Below are positions 37,697 to 44,008 of a stretch of 64,000 bases of DNA, in pieces. The notes under the pieces are model-generated. The model was not told the origin of the DNA. It saw nothing but the letters and a program-made list of their open reading frames with translations, and searched no databases. The position numbers and the translations under genes are program-made. The stretch's first letter is position 1; the number at the start of each line of letters is the position of its first letter. The stretch is from the NCBI GenBank assembly GCA_035758845.1, contig DASTVZ010000164.1, positions 6,484 to 70,483 on the forward strand, given 5' to 3'. The DNA is from JALZOC01 sp035758845. GTDB taxonomy: Bacteria; Acidobacteriota; Vicinamibacteria; Vicinamibacterales; 2-12-FULL-66-21.

Positions 37697-38128
37697 ATGA
37701 TGGCGGAAGGCGAAAGCAACGTAAAGCGATGTGCAGTTCTCGTCGTCAACTGCTCCGGACGCGAAATCGCGCACAGTCAAGCGCTTCAGCGTCGCGGCTT
37801 CCACGTGGTCGAGACGGCCGAATGGCCATCCGACGAGGTAGTCACTCACTACGAGGTGGTGGTCGTCGTTTTGCGCGAGGTGGACATCATTTCCGTGATT
37901 GCCGCGCGCATGCGCGCAAAGCCGAGATTTGGTAACAGAGTCCTCATCGGCGTGACGCGCATGCCGCCATCTGCCGCAGCACGCCGTCTCGCGATCGTCT
38001 CAGGATTCGACGACATCGTTGGCGAATCACACGACTCGCGCATATTGATCGCTCGGATCCTCCAGCAGCTGCGGGCGCGCCCCGAACACCGCTGCCTCGT
38101 ACCAGAACGCAAGCGATCTGCGGCGTGA
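37697..38128 (+). CDS. Small receiver-like hypothetical protein
   Basis: A 143-residue protein with an alternating hydrophobic pattern like a response-regulator receiver fold (KRCAVLVVNCSGREI, YEVVVVVLREVDII, FGNRVLIGVTRMP, SGFDDIVGESHD) but without a clear phospho-acceptor aspartate/lysine set. It starts at tandem ATGs (37697/37700) 54 bases after the peptidase gene. Function unknown. Confidence 0.5.
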   Translation: MMAEGESNVKRCAVLVVNCSGREIAHSQALQRRGFHVVETAEWPSDEVVTHYEVVVVVLREVDIISVIAARMRAKPRFGNRVLIGVTRMPPSAAARRLAIVSGFDDIVGESHDSRILIARILQQLRARPEHRCLVPERKRSAA

Positions 38129-38155
38129 GCACTCCCGTGTGGGCTTTTTGCCTGA

Positions 38156-38361
38156 TCCGTGGAGATCTGTGTTCATCCGTGGCCTAGTTCTCCATGGAGA
38201 TCCGTGTTCATCCGTGGCCTAGTTCTCCGTGGAGATCCGTGTTCATCCGTGGCCTAGTTCTCCGTGGAGATCCGTGTTCATCCGTGGCCTAGTTCTCCGT
38301 GGAGATCCGTGTTCGTCCGTGGCCTAGTTCTCCGTGGAGATCCGTGTTCGTCCGTGGCCTA
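38156..38361. repeat. 35-bp tandem repeat, about 5.9 copies
   Basis: Contiguous 35-base units (period marked by GGAG at 38161, 38196, 38231, 38266, 38301 and 38336) between two convergent genes. Units are nearly identical, with single changes such as ATCTG for ATCCG and TTCG for TTCA in the last two. There are no spacers, so it is not CRISPR. The last unit reaches the stop codon of the cytochrome c gene. Confidence 0.95.
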
Positions 38362-38688
38362 CTTCAAGGTCGATAGGTACGCGACCAGGGCGTCGACATC
38401 GCCATCCGGTATCGACTTCTTCTTCATCGGTGGCTTTCGATTCTTCTTGTTCTTCGCCGCCATTCCAACCGGATCGACGATCCACTCTTTCATTTCAGCT
38501 GCCGAAAGCTTGCTGCCGACATCATCGAGCTTGCCTTTCGCGTTGCCCTTGCCCGCGATCGAATGGCACTGCGAACACTTCTGGGCCGCGAACACCTGCA
38601 TGCCCTTCTGCACTTTGGCATCCTGGGCTGCCGCCGTGCCGACGCCGATTGTCAACGCAAGTACTGCGGTGGTCGCGATACATCTCAT
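38359..38688 (-). CDS. Small periplasmic monohaem cytochrome c
   Basis: A 109-residue protein: signal peptide to about residue 21 (TIGVGTAAA-Q), one haem-binding CSQCH near residue 40, and a methionine-containing C-terminal half (DPVGMAAKNKKNRKPPMKKK) likely to supply the axial Met. It should shuttle electrons in the periplasm. A sigma-54 type promoter lies 42-57 bases upstream and a regulatory palindrome about 120 bases upstream, both shared with the electron-conduit genes nearby. Confidence 0.88.
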   Translation of the reverse strand: MRCIATTAVLALTIGVGTAAAQDAKVQKGMQVFAAQKCSQCHSIAGKGNAKGKLDDVGSKLSAAEMKEWIVDPVGMAAKNKKNRKPPMKKKSIPDGDVDALVAYLSTLK

Positions 38689-38729
38689 AGCTCTGTCCTC
38701 CCGATTGATGACTGCAATGACCTACGTCT

Positions 38730-38745
38730 GGCAAGCGAGATGCCC
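38730..38745 (-). promoter_or_regulatory. Sigma-54 type promoter for the monohaem cytochrome c
   Basis: Minus strand GGGCATCTCGCTTGCC: GG and GC separated by 10 bases, with TTGC at -12. It agrees with the mtrA promoter at 49375-49390 in 14 of 16 positions, including the spacer. Expected transcription start near 38718, 30 bases before the ATG. Confidence 0.65.
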
Positions 38746-38807
38746 AGAGGTAGAGGCGCCTATTCGCGCCAAAAACATCATCGCAGTTTTCGGGGCGTTT
38801 TTCAGCT

Positions 38808-38821
38808 GCCGGATTTCCGGC
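38808..38821. promoter_or_regulatory. GCCGG-N4-CCGGC palindrome (putative enhancer site) between divergent promoters
   Basis: GCCGGATTTCCGGC, a perfect palindrome in its arms, lies between the sigma-54 like promoters at 38730-38745 (minus) and 38829-38844 (plus). Related sites occur at 43654, 45830, 45869, 49443 and 54012. Confidence 0.6.
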
Positions 38822-38828
38822 GAAACCC

Positions 38829-38844
38829 GGGCATGCGGCTTGCG
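38829..38844 (+). promoter_or_regulatory. Sigma-54 type promoter for the small Cys-rich protein
   Basis: GGGCATGCGGCTTGCG on the plus strand has GG-N10-GC with TTGC at -12. It starts 8 bases from the palindrome at 38808-38821, closer than usual for an enhancer. The downstream gene starts at 38879. Confidence 0.5.
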
Positions 38845-38878
38845 TTGAATGCGGTTCGCCACCACAAAGGACACTGTG

Positions 38879-39109
38879 ATGAGAACAGATCAGAGACTTG
38901 GCCGGGTTCCGTGGACCTGCCTGTGGGGCCGCTTCGCGGAAACGGATCCGCTCCCGTGGCTGACGATGTCACCGCGTTTCGTCTTCTGGACGTGCGCCAG
39001 GCCGGGCGCAAAGAAATGCCTGACGCGAGACAGTTGCAAGGACTGTGTGCACTGGCGACCGACATCCAGTGTCGCATCGGACACGGACGAACTGCCGATC
39101 AGTGCCTGA
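38879..39109 (+). CDS. Small Cys/Trp-rich hypothetical protein
   Basis: A 76-residue protein with six cysteines, including CLTRDSCKDC, and many tryptophans (VPWTCLWGRF, FVFWTCARP). AGGA lies 7 bases before ATG 38879; an in-frame ATG at 38849 is less good. Spaced cysteines suggest a metal or iron-sulfur site. A sigma-54 like promoter and the shared palindrome lie just upstream, putting it in the proposed electron-transfer regulon. Its 3' end overlaps the convergent next gene by 11 bases. I do not recognise the family. Confidence 0.5.
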   Translation: MRTDQRLGRVPWTCLWGRFAETDPLPWLTMSPRFVFWTCARPGAKKCLTRDSCKDCVHWRPTSSVASDTDELPISA

Positions 39110-39293
39110 CGCTCCGCCATCGAAACAGTTTGAAGCTGTCCCCGCCCTCGGGCTGTTGCGCGAGACGGACGTCAACCTCTTCCCACTCGTCCTCGAGGCC
39201 AACAATGGCGTTGGCAGCAGCGGCGACATTTTCGCGCGGCGCCTCGGGGAACCGCTTGCTCAATACGGCGAGTACCTTCTCACGGTCAATCAT
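39099..39293 (-). CDS. Small conserved-looking hypothetical protein
   Basis: A 64-residue acidic protein, MIDREKVLAVLSKRFPEAP..., predicted to be a helix-turn-helix-like small domain (ENVAAAANAIVGLEDEWEEVD). No cysteine or membrane segment. Coding pattern is convincing, but no family is recognised. It converges with the Cys-rich protein gene. Confidence 0.5.
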   Translation of the reverse strand: MIDREKVLAVLSKRFPEAPRENVAAAANAIVGLEDEWEEVDVRLAQQPEGGDSFKLFRWRSVRH

Positions 39294-39459
39294 GCGGCGC
39301 TCCTATGCGCGTCTCGTCGCAACGGGAATGCCAGTCCCTCGCATGTACGTGGCACGAACAAGCAGACAGGATTGAACGAAAAAAGAACGGAAATGCGAGG
39401 CGTCGTGGGTTGGCGCAGCCGGCGTCTCGCGCCGGCTGCCGGAAACCCGTCGTGTGGGA

Positions 39460-39654
39460 TCAACCTTCCTGGCGATCGATGTGCTTGCCCGAGGACACGC
39501 GATCGGACCACGCGAGCCAGTCATCACCAAACAGCTCGTTCGGATGCGGCGTTCGAATGGTGCCGTTGCCGCAGGCCAGCTCCGCGGCCGGGCAATACTT
39601 GTCGCACCCCCAGCAGATGCGCTCGGGATGTCGCGGGTTGAGCGGAACGGCCAT
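39460..39654 (-). CDS. DUF3079-type small Cys-rich protein
   Basis: A 64-residue protein with PRHPERICWGCDKYCPAAEL and ACGNGTIRTPHPNELFGDDW, the hallmark of DUF3079 proteins. Four cysteines could bind a metal or iron-sulfur cluster. It starts one base after the ric stop codon, so the two are translationally linked. DUF3079 genes are of unknown function; the pairing with ric suggests a role under nitrosative or redox stress. Confidence 0.82.
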   Translation of the reverse strand: MAVPLNPRHPERICWGCDKYCPAAELACGNGTIRTPHPNELFGDDWLAWSDRVSSGKHIDRQEG

Positions 39655-39655
39655 C

Positions 39656-40378
39656 TCACCAGCTCTCAGATTCAAGTCGCAGTGCTCGCGGAAACAGGAT
39701 GTTGTTTTCGAGATGCACGTGCTCGTGCAGGTCGCGTTCGAAGGCCTCGAGTTCCTGAAGGCACACGCGATACGTTGTGCACGCATCCGCCGGTATGGCG
39801 TAGCCTGAGGTCAGCTCGCGGATTCGGGCCATTGCGTCACCAGCCGACTCGTGCTCCGCTTCCATCATGCGGATTGGGTTGCGAACAGTTCCGAAGGGAC
39901 TCGCGGGCGCCCCATGACCCGCGACAGAGGCTTGCTCGAGGGCGGCGATGTAGGGAAAGAGAATGTGCTCCTCTTTCGCCATATGAGATGTCATTTCTTC
40001 CGCAACGAGGCCGAACAGACGTGCCACCTCACGTAGCTCGGGGTGCGACTCTCCGTGCACCCTCGCAACCTTCTGCGTGTGCGTAAGCAGCACTGGTATC
40101 GTTCGTCGCACGAACGCGTGATGGTTCACCTCGATATAGGTCACCAGTGTCCCCAGGTCCCAGGAATTGAAGCGTGGACCGGCCGATCCAGGCGCCGCAG
40201 TGATCTCGGCCACCTCACGCATCACCCGTTCGAGATCAACCCCGCGGCTCCTGCAGGCCTCCTCGATCGATCGATTCCCTTTGCAGCAGAAATCGATCCC
40301 GTGCCGCTGGAACACCTCTGCGGTCCGAAAGTCACTGGCAACGATTTCGCGAACTGTCATGTCTTCTGTGGCGGTCAT
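39656..40378 (-). CDS. ric: Iron-sulfur cluster repair di-iron protein (RIC/YtfE/ScdA family)
   Basis: A 240-residue protein with the N-terminal DUF542 domain (TVREIVASDFRTAEVFQRHGIDFCCKG) and a hemerythrin-like di-iron domain with histidine/glutamate pairs YIEVNHH, TSHMAKEEHILFPYI, EAEHESAG and DLHEHVHLENNILFP. RIC proteins repair iron-sulfur clusters damaged by nitric oxide or peroxide. It is divergent from the Crp/Fnr regulator, and a TATGACG-type operator lies between them. Confidence 0.93.
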   Translation of the reverse strand: MTATEDMTVREIVASDFRTAEVFQRHGIDFCCKGNRSIEEACRSRGVDLERVMREVAEITAAPGSAGPRFNSWDLGTLVTYIEVNHHAFVRRTIPVLLTHTQKVARVHGESHPELREVARLFGLVAEEMTSHMAKEEHILFPYIAALEQASVAGHGAPASPFGTVRNPIRMMEAEHESAGDAMARIRELTSGYAIPADACTTYRVCLQELEAFERDLHEHVHLENNILFPRALRLESESW

Positions 40379-40424
40379 TGGTCTCGCCTCCAGAATCAGA
40401 ATAGCGATACGCTCGCCCGACCGG

Positions 40425-40440
40425 TATGACGCCGATCATG
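40425..40440. promoter_or_regulatory. TATGAC-N5-TCAT operator-like site between ric and the Crp/Fnr gene
   Basis: TATGACGCCGATCATG matches 13 of 16 positions of the perfect palindrome TATGACGCCCGTCATA at 60331-60346, upstream of the haem-copper oxidoreductase. It is 23 bases before the regulator start and 47 before the ric start, suited to control both. Confidence 0.45.
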
Positions 40441-40462
40441 TCCCGGGCTACACTGGCTCCCC

Positions 40463-41149
40463 ATGCCTGAAATCGAAGAGCTGCTTCGCACGACGCCGAT
40501 TTTCAGCCGACTTTCGCCAGACGACCGGAGGAAGATCGCCGACGTCGCGACGGTCAAGCACTTCAGCCGCGGCGACATCATTTTCGAGCAGGACACTCCG
40601 TCCAATGCCCTTTACGCGATCGCGTCGGGACGGGTGAAGATCTTCAAGATGATGCCGAGCGGCAAGGACGTCATTCTGGAGGTGTTTGGACCCGGCGATC
40701 CGCTTGGCGCGGTCGCGGTCTATATCGGCCGTCCGTTCCCCGCGAGTGCCGCCGCACTCGAGGACACGATTTGCGTGCTGATTCCCCGCGACGATTTTTT
40801 TCGGCTGCTGGAGCAGCACCCAACACTGGTGCGCGGGCTCCTGCTGGGGATGACGACGCGCCTGGTCGAGCTCACGAACCGTCTTGCCGAGCTCACCGGC
40901 GGTCGCCTCGAAGCGCGGTTTGCGCGGCTCTTCGTCAAGCTCGCCGATCAGATGGGGCGATCCGAGCGCGGCGGTACGTTCATTCCTCTTGCGCTGTCGA
41001 GACAAGAGCTGGCGGACATGACGGGGACGACCATAGAAACATGCATTCGAATCATGAGCCGCTGGGGCAAGGAAGGGATCGTCCGGACGGAGAAAGATGG
41101 TTTCGTCATCGTCTCGCGCCGCGAGCTGGACGGGATTGCGAGTGAATGA
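40463..41149 (+). CDS. Crp/Fnr-family transcriptional regulator
   Basis: A 228-residue protein with a cyclic-nucleotide-binding-like sensor (residues 10-120: FSRGDIIFEQD, GRVKIFKMMPSGKDVILEVFGPGDPLG) and a C-terminal helix-turn-helix (SRQELADMTGTTIETCIRIMSRWGKEG). It lacks the N-terminal cysteine cluster of FNR, so it is not an oxygen-sensing FNR; DNR/NnrR-type nitric oxide sensors have the same outline. Divergent position next to ric supports such a role. The Glu-Thr-x-x-Arg recognition helix is FNR-like. Effector not determinable from sequence. Confidence 0.88.
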   Translation: MPEIEELLRTTPIFSRLSPDDRRKIADVATVKHFSRGDIIFEQDTPSNALYAIASGRVKIFKMMPSGKDVILEVFGPGDPLGAVAVYIGRPFPASAAALEDTICVLIPRDDFFRLLEQHPTLVRGLLLGMTTRLVELTNRLAELTGGRLEARFARLFVKLADQMGRSERGGTFIPLALSRQELADMTGTTIETCIRIMSRWGKEGIVRTEKDGFVIVSRRELDGIASE

Positions 41150-41157
41150 TCAACAGG

Positions 41158-42324
41158 TCAGGAGTGCGTCGCCTCCGACGAGGTCCAGGGCGGCAACAAC
41201 TTCACAAGCACCGTGAGAATCCCAAGTGGCAGAAGAAGCACGAGAACCGCCGGCAGCAGCCCTTCCCGTGTGGCAAACCCCATCTTGTAGGAGGTGTAGC
41301 CGAGAAAACTCTTTGAAAACAGCTGGCCGCCAATGACGATATTCCAGCGCATCGCGAAGATGCCGATGAGCGTCAACACACCCGCGGCCACGTAAAGGCG
41401 GATCCGGAACCTGTCTCGAAGCCGAACGACCTGCGTCACCGCTAACACGAGGAGCGGCACGAGCGTCCCAAGCACGATCTGGAACACGATCTGGGATGTG
41501 AACAGACGCGTCTTCACCATGAAGTCCAGCGCACGAAACGACTCGTCAGCTTCGTAGATGCGATGAATGAGATCGATCATCTCGAGGGCGAAATCGACGA
41601 GGAAGGCGTAAAACAGGTATTTCGCAATTGTGTCCACGCAGACGATGTCGAGCGGCGCGCGCCGAATCCATGACGTGACGACATACAACAGCAGCACTAG
41701 CGCAATGCCCGAGACAATCGCGGAGAACAGGAACACGATCGGCATCATTGGCGTGGACCACCACGGATTCGCCTTGATCGAACCAAAGATGAAGCCGACG
41801 TAGCCGTGCAGCAGGAAGGCGGACGGAATTCCGATAATGGTCACGATGCGTCCGACGCGATCATCAATGCGTAGCGAGGCCGGACTGATGTTGTCCGAAC
41901 CCAGCGTGACGGTGCGATAGAACAGTCGTTTCAGGCCGGTGCTACTGCGAGCAGCGAGCACCAGCTCACGCCGGTACTCCAGCCAGATCTCAACCACCAG
42001 GACGACCATCAAATACCACAGGTATACGAACCCGAACATCGCCATCGCCGATGTCGTGTGCGGCGTAAACATCATCTCGAACGATCGTTCCGGATGTCCG
42101 AGATGCATCTGCAGCGGGAGCGGTGCGACGAGGAGGAACGCGAGTGCGGTGAGCAGCGCGAGACGGTAGGTCGGCTTCACAGCCTGGACGTTGAAGACCC
42201 GCTCCAGCGACGCGAGAATGAACGCGCCCGCCACGAGCCCGGTGATGAACGGGTAGAGCACAATCAGAACACTCCACTGCAGCTCCACCTCGTTCGGATA
42301 CATGAATCCGTCGACGCCCGGCAT
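41158..42324 (-). CDS. NrfD/PsrC-type quinone-interacting membrane subunit
   Basis: A 388-residue polytopic protein with eight or nine membrane segments. It has WSVLIVLYPFITGLVAGAFI near the start, LHGYVGFIFGSIKANPWW, and the family pattern of NrfD/PsrC subunits that exchange electrons with the quinone pool without haem. GGGAGGA lies 5 bases before ATG 42324. It is the third gene after a tetrahaem cytochrome and an Fe-S protein (11 bases apart). No molybdopterin catalytic subunit accompanies it, so it likely forms a quinol:cytochrome oxidoreductase or quinone reductase branch. Confidence 0.88.
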   Translation of the reverse strand: MPGVDGFMYPNEVELQWSVLIVLYPFITGLVAGAFILASLERVFNVQAVKPTYRLALLTALAFLLVAPLPLQMHLGHPERSFEMMFTPHTTSAMAMFGFVYLWYLMVVLVVEIWLEYRRELVLAARSSTGLKRLFYRTVTLGSDNISPASLRIDDRVGRIVTIIGIPSAFLLHGYVGFIFGSIKANPWWSTPMMPIVFLFSAIVSGIALVLLLYVVTSWIRRAPLDIVCVDTIAKYLFYAFLVDFALEMIDLIHRIYEADESFRALDFMVKTRLFTSQIVFQIVLGTLVPLLVLAVTQVVRLRDRFRIRLYVAAGVLTLIGIFAMRWNIVIGGQLFSKSFLGYTSYKMGFATREGLLPAVLVLLLPLGILTVLVKLLPPWTSSEATHS

Positions 42325-42335
42325 AGCAATCCTCC

Positions 42336-43097
42336 CTATCGCACTGCGCCGTCCAGCCCGTTGTAGTACACCTTGGCCCCGGTCGCCATCTGTGGCTTCA
42401 AGATCTGGATCTTGTGCGTGCGCAGGTATTCGTGCGCGGGATCCTTGGGGTTCTTCAGGTCCGCAATTTGCCGCGCGCCGGTCGGACAAACCTCGACGCA
42501 GGCCGGCACCATGCCTTTCGTCAAACGGTGATAACAGAGCGTGCATTTATCAGCCGTGTGCGATCGTGGATCGAGGTAGCGGCACCCATAGGGACACGCT
42601 TGCACGCAGTAGCGGCATCCGACGCAATAGTCCTTGTCGATGAGGACGACGCCATCGTTGGTTCTGAACGTCGCGCCGACCGGACACACCTGCGTGCACG
42701 GTGAATCCGTGCAGTGATTGCACAGCTTGGGCACGAAGAACGTCTTGCCATCACCGTCGGCGTACTTCTCGCTGAAGCCGTTGATGCCACCGTCGGGCGA
42801 ATCCACGATCGGATGTTCGGGATCGCTCATGTTGATGTGATATCGCTCGACCCACGTTCGGAAGTACATCGGCTCGTCCAGGACATCGTTCTCGGTCTTG
42901 CAGGCGCGCACGCAGTGGCCACCACCGATGCATTTCTCGATGTCGATCAACATCGCCCACCAGTGATCGGCGACGTTGTAAGACGCGGCGGCTTCCGGCG
43001 CACCAGCGACGATGTGCTCCAGCGCGGAGGCGGTCACCGATGTCATGACCAGGAGTTTCGTGCCGACCATCAGAAACTCTCTTCGTGTCGTCTCCAT
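42336..43097 (-). CDS. Four-cluster ferredoxin-like Fe-S subunit with Tat-type signal
   Basis: A 253-residue DmsB/NrfC/PsrB-type electron-transfer subunit. The N-terminus METTRREFLMVG looks like a twin-arginine signal. Cys clusters follow in order: CIGGGHCVRAC, CNHCTDSPCTQVC, CVGCRYCVQAC and CTLCYHRLTKGMVPACVEVC. In the first, Gly stands where the second Cys normally is (CIGCGHC), so that cluster may be [3Fe-4S] or have another ligand. AGGAG precedes ATG 43097. It links the NrfD subunit to the tetrahaem cytochrome, whose gene ends 2 bases upstream. Confidence 0.88.
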   Translation of the reverse strand: METTRREFLMVGTKLLVMTSVTASALEHIVAGAPEAAASYNVADHWWAMLIDIEKCIGGGHCVRACKTENDVLDEPMYFRTWVERYHINMSDPEHPIVDSPDGGINGFSEKYADGDGKTFFVPKLCNHCTDSPCTQVCPVGATFRTNDGVVLIDKDYCVGCRYCVQACPYGCRYLDPRSHTADKCTLCYHRLTKGMVPACVEVCPTGARQIADLKNPKDPAHEYLRTHKIQILKPQMATGAKVYYNGLDGAVR

Positions 43098-43099
43098 GA

Positions 43100-43567
43100 C
43101 TACGGCTCCTGGTCCATGCGCGGGTCGTGTGCTTTGTGGCAGGGCACACAGCTGTCTTCGTCGGAGTGATCCTTGGCGACGACAGTCGGCTGGTGTGAAG
43201 GTTTGCCGGTGTTGGCGGCATGACAGCGAAGGCACAGCGTCTGTGCGTCCACCTTCGGCACCGCTACCTCGGGATCGTCGGCATGTTTCAGCAGCGCGCC
43301 GTGGCAGGTCTCGCAGGCGATGACTTTGTGTTTCGATGGTGCCGCTTCGTTGACCTCGTCCTCGTGACATTCAGTGCAACGGACACGCCCGGCATACACC
43401 ATCGGCTTCGCAGCGACATCTGTGATCGCACCGGCGCGGTAGTGGCCGTACTTGCCGAAGTCGTCAGGCACGAACTCAGCGCGAGCGACAGCGAAGAACA
43501 GGAGGCCAGCAGCGAAGAGTGCCGCCAGCCTGATCAGATGCTCGACGTCCTTTAGTGGCCCCCTCAT
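43100..43567 (-). CDS. Exported tetrahaem cytochrome c
   Basis: A 155-residue protein with an N-terminal signal/anchor (LIRLAALFAAGLLFFAVARA) and four CXXCH motifs: CTECH, CETCH, CLRCH and CVPCH. Extra histidines (KYGHYRAG, PSKHKV, HADD, SHQP, KDHSDED) can serve as distal ligands, as in cytochrome c7/c3-like proteins. First gene of the cytochrome-FeS-NrfD operon. A sigma-54 type promoter is 35 bases upstream and the shared palindrome about 90 bases upstream. Confidence 0.92.
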   Translation of the reverse strand: MRGPLKDVEHLIRLAALFAAGLLFFAVARAEFVPDDFGKYGHYRAGAITDVAAKPMVYAGRVRCTECHEDEVNEAAPSKHKVIACETCHGALLKHADDPEVAVPKVDAQTLCLRCHAANTGKPSHQPTVVAKDHSDEDSCVPCHKAHDPRMDQEP

Positions 43568-43601
43568 CTACCGGCTCCTTCGATACATCGCACCGGACCG
43601 G

Positions 43602-43617
43602 TGCAAAGGGCAGTCCC
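43602..43617 (-). promoter_or_regulatory. Sigma-54 type promoter for the tetrahaem cytochrome operon
   Basis: Minus strand GGGACTGCCCTTTGCA: GG-N10-GC with a perfect TTGCA -12 element. The start of transcription would fall near 43590, about 23 bases before the ATG at 43567. Confidence 0.6.
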
Positions 43618-43653
43618 TGGCCGTTTTTGCGCTATATCCGGGCGTTTCGGTCA

Positions 43654-43667
43654 GCCGGGAATCCGGC
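43654..43667. promoter_or_regulatory. GCCGG-N4-CCGGC palindrome upstream of the tetrahaem cytochrome operon
   Basis: GCCGGGAATCCGGC, 37 bases upstream of the -24 element at 43617. A degenerate second copy (GCCGGGAAATCGTC) follows at about 43680. Confidence 0.55.
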
Positions 43668-43691
43668 AGGCGTCGCCCTGCCGGGAAATCG

Positions 43692-43922
43692 TCAGGCCCG
43701 ATCGATCAAGATTGCACGCGCCACGGCCCGCTCGACGGCAATCTCCGTCTGATCGCATTCAAACACGATCCCCGGGAACGTCTGCAGAACCGTAATCGAC
43801 GCCCCCGGCGTCACGCCGAGCGCCGCGAGACGATCGGCGCGTCCGGTGAGGTCGCGCGTAATCCGCGAGACCCGGCCGCGGGCTCCTGGAGGCATGTGGG
43901 CGAGTGGAATTGGCGTTTGCAT
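43692..43922 (-). CDS. feoA: Ferrous iron transport protein A
   Basis: A 76-residue SH3-like FeoA: PLAHMPPGARGRVSRI, ADRLAALGVTPGASITVL and FECDQTEIAVERAVARAI. FeoA assists the FeoB ferrous iron permease in the cytoplasm. It lies downstream of feoB on the same strand, the reverse of the usual feoA-feoB order, with two palindromic elements in the spacer. Confidence 0.9.
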   Translation of the reverse strand: MQTPIPLAHMPPGARGRVSRITRDLTGRADRLAALGVTPGASITVLQTFPGIVFECDQTEIAVERAVARAILIDRA

Positions 43923-43933
43923 TGTTGGTCGTC

Positions 43934-44006
43934 GGCAGGGTCTGAAGACCCTGCCCTACACGTCTCCGTGGGCCTCAGATGTAGGGCGCGGTCTTGAGAC
44001 CGCGCC
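43934..44006. repeat. Pair of dispersed palindromes in opposite orientation between feoB and feoA
   Basis: ggcagggtct-ga-agaccctgcc (43934-43955) and ggcgcggtct-tg-agaccgcgcc (43985-44006). Each carries a GTAG tag on its outward-facing or inward-facing side, so the two are related elements in inverse orientation. A third relative is at 57877-57900. They would form strong hairpins in the feoB-feoA mRNA. Confidence 0.75.
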
Positions 44007-44008
44007 GA

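Noticed and set aside
38156..38361. Possible CRISPR array
   Set aside because: The 35-base units are contiguous with no spacers; it is a plain tandem repeat.
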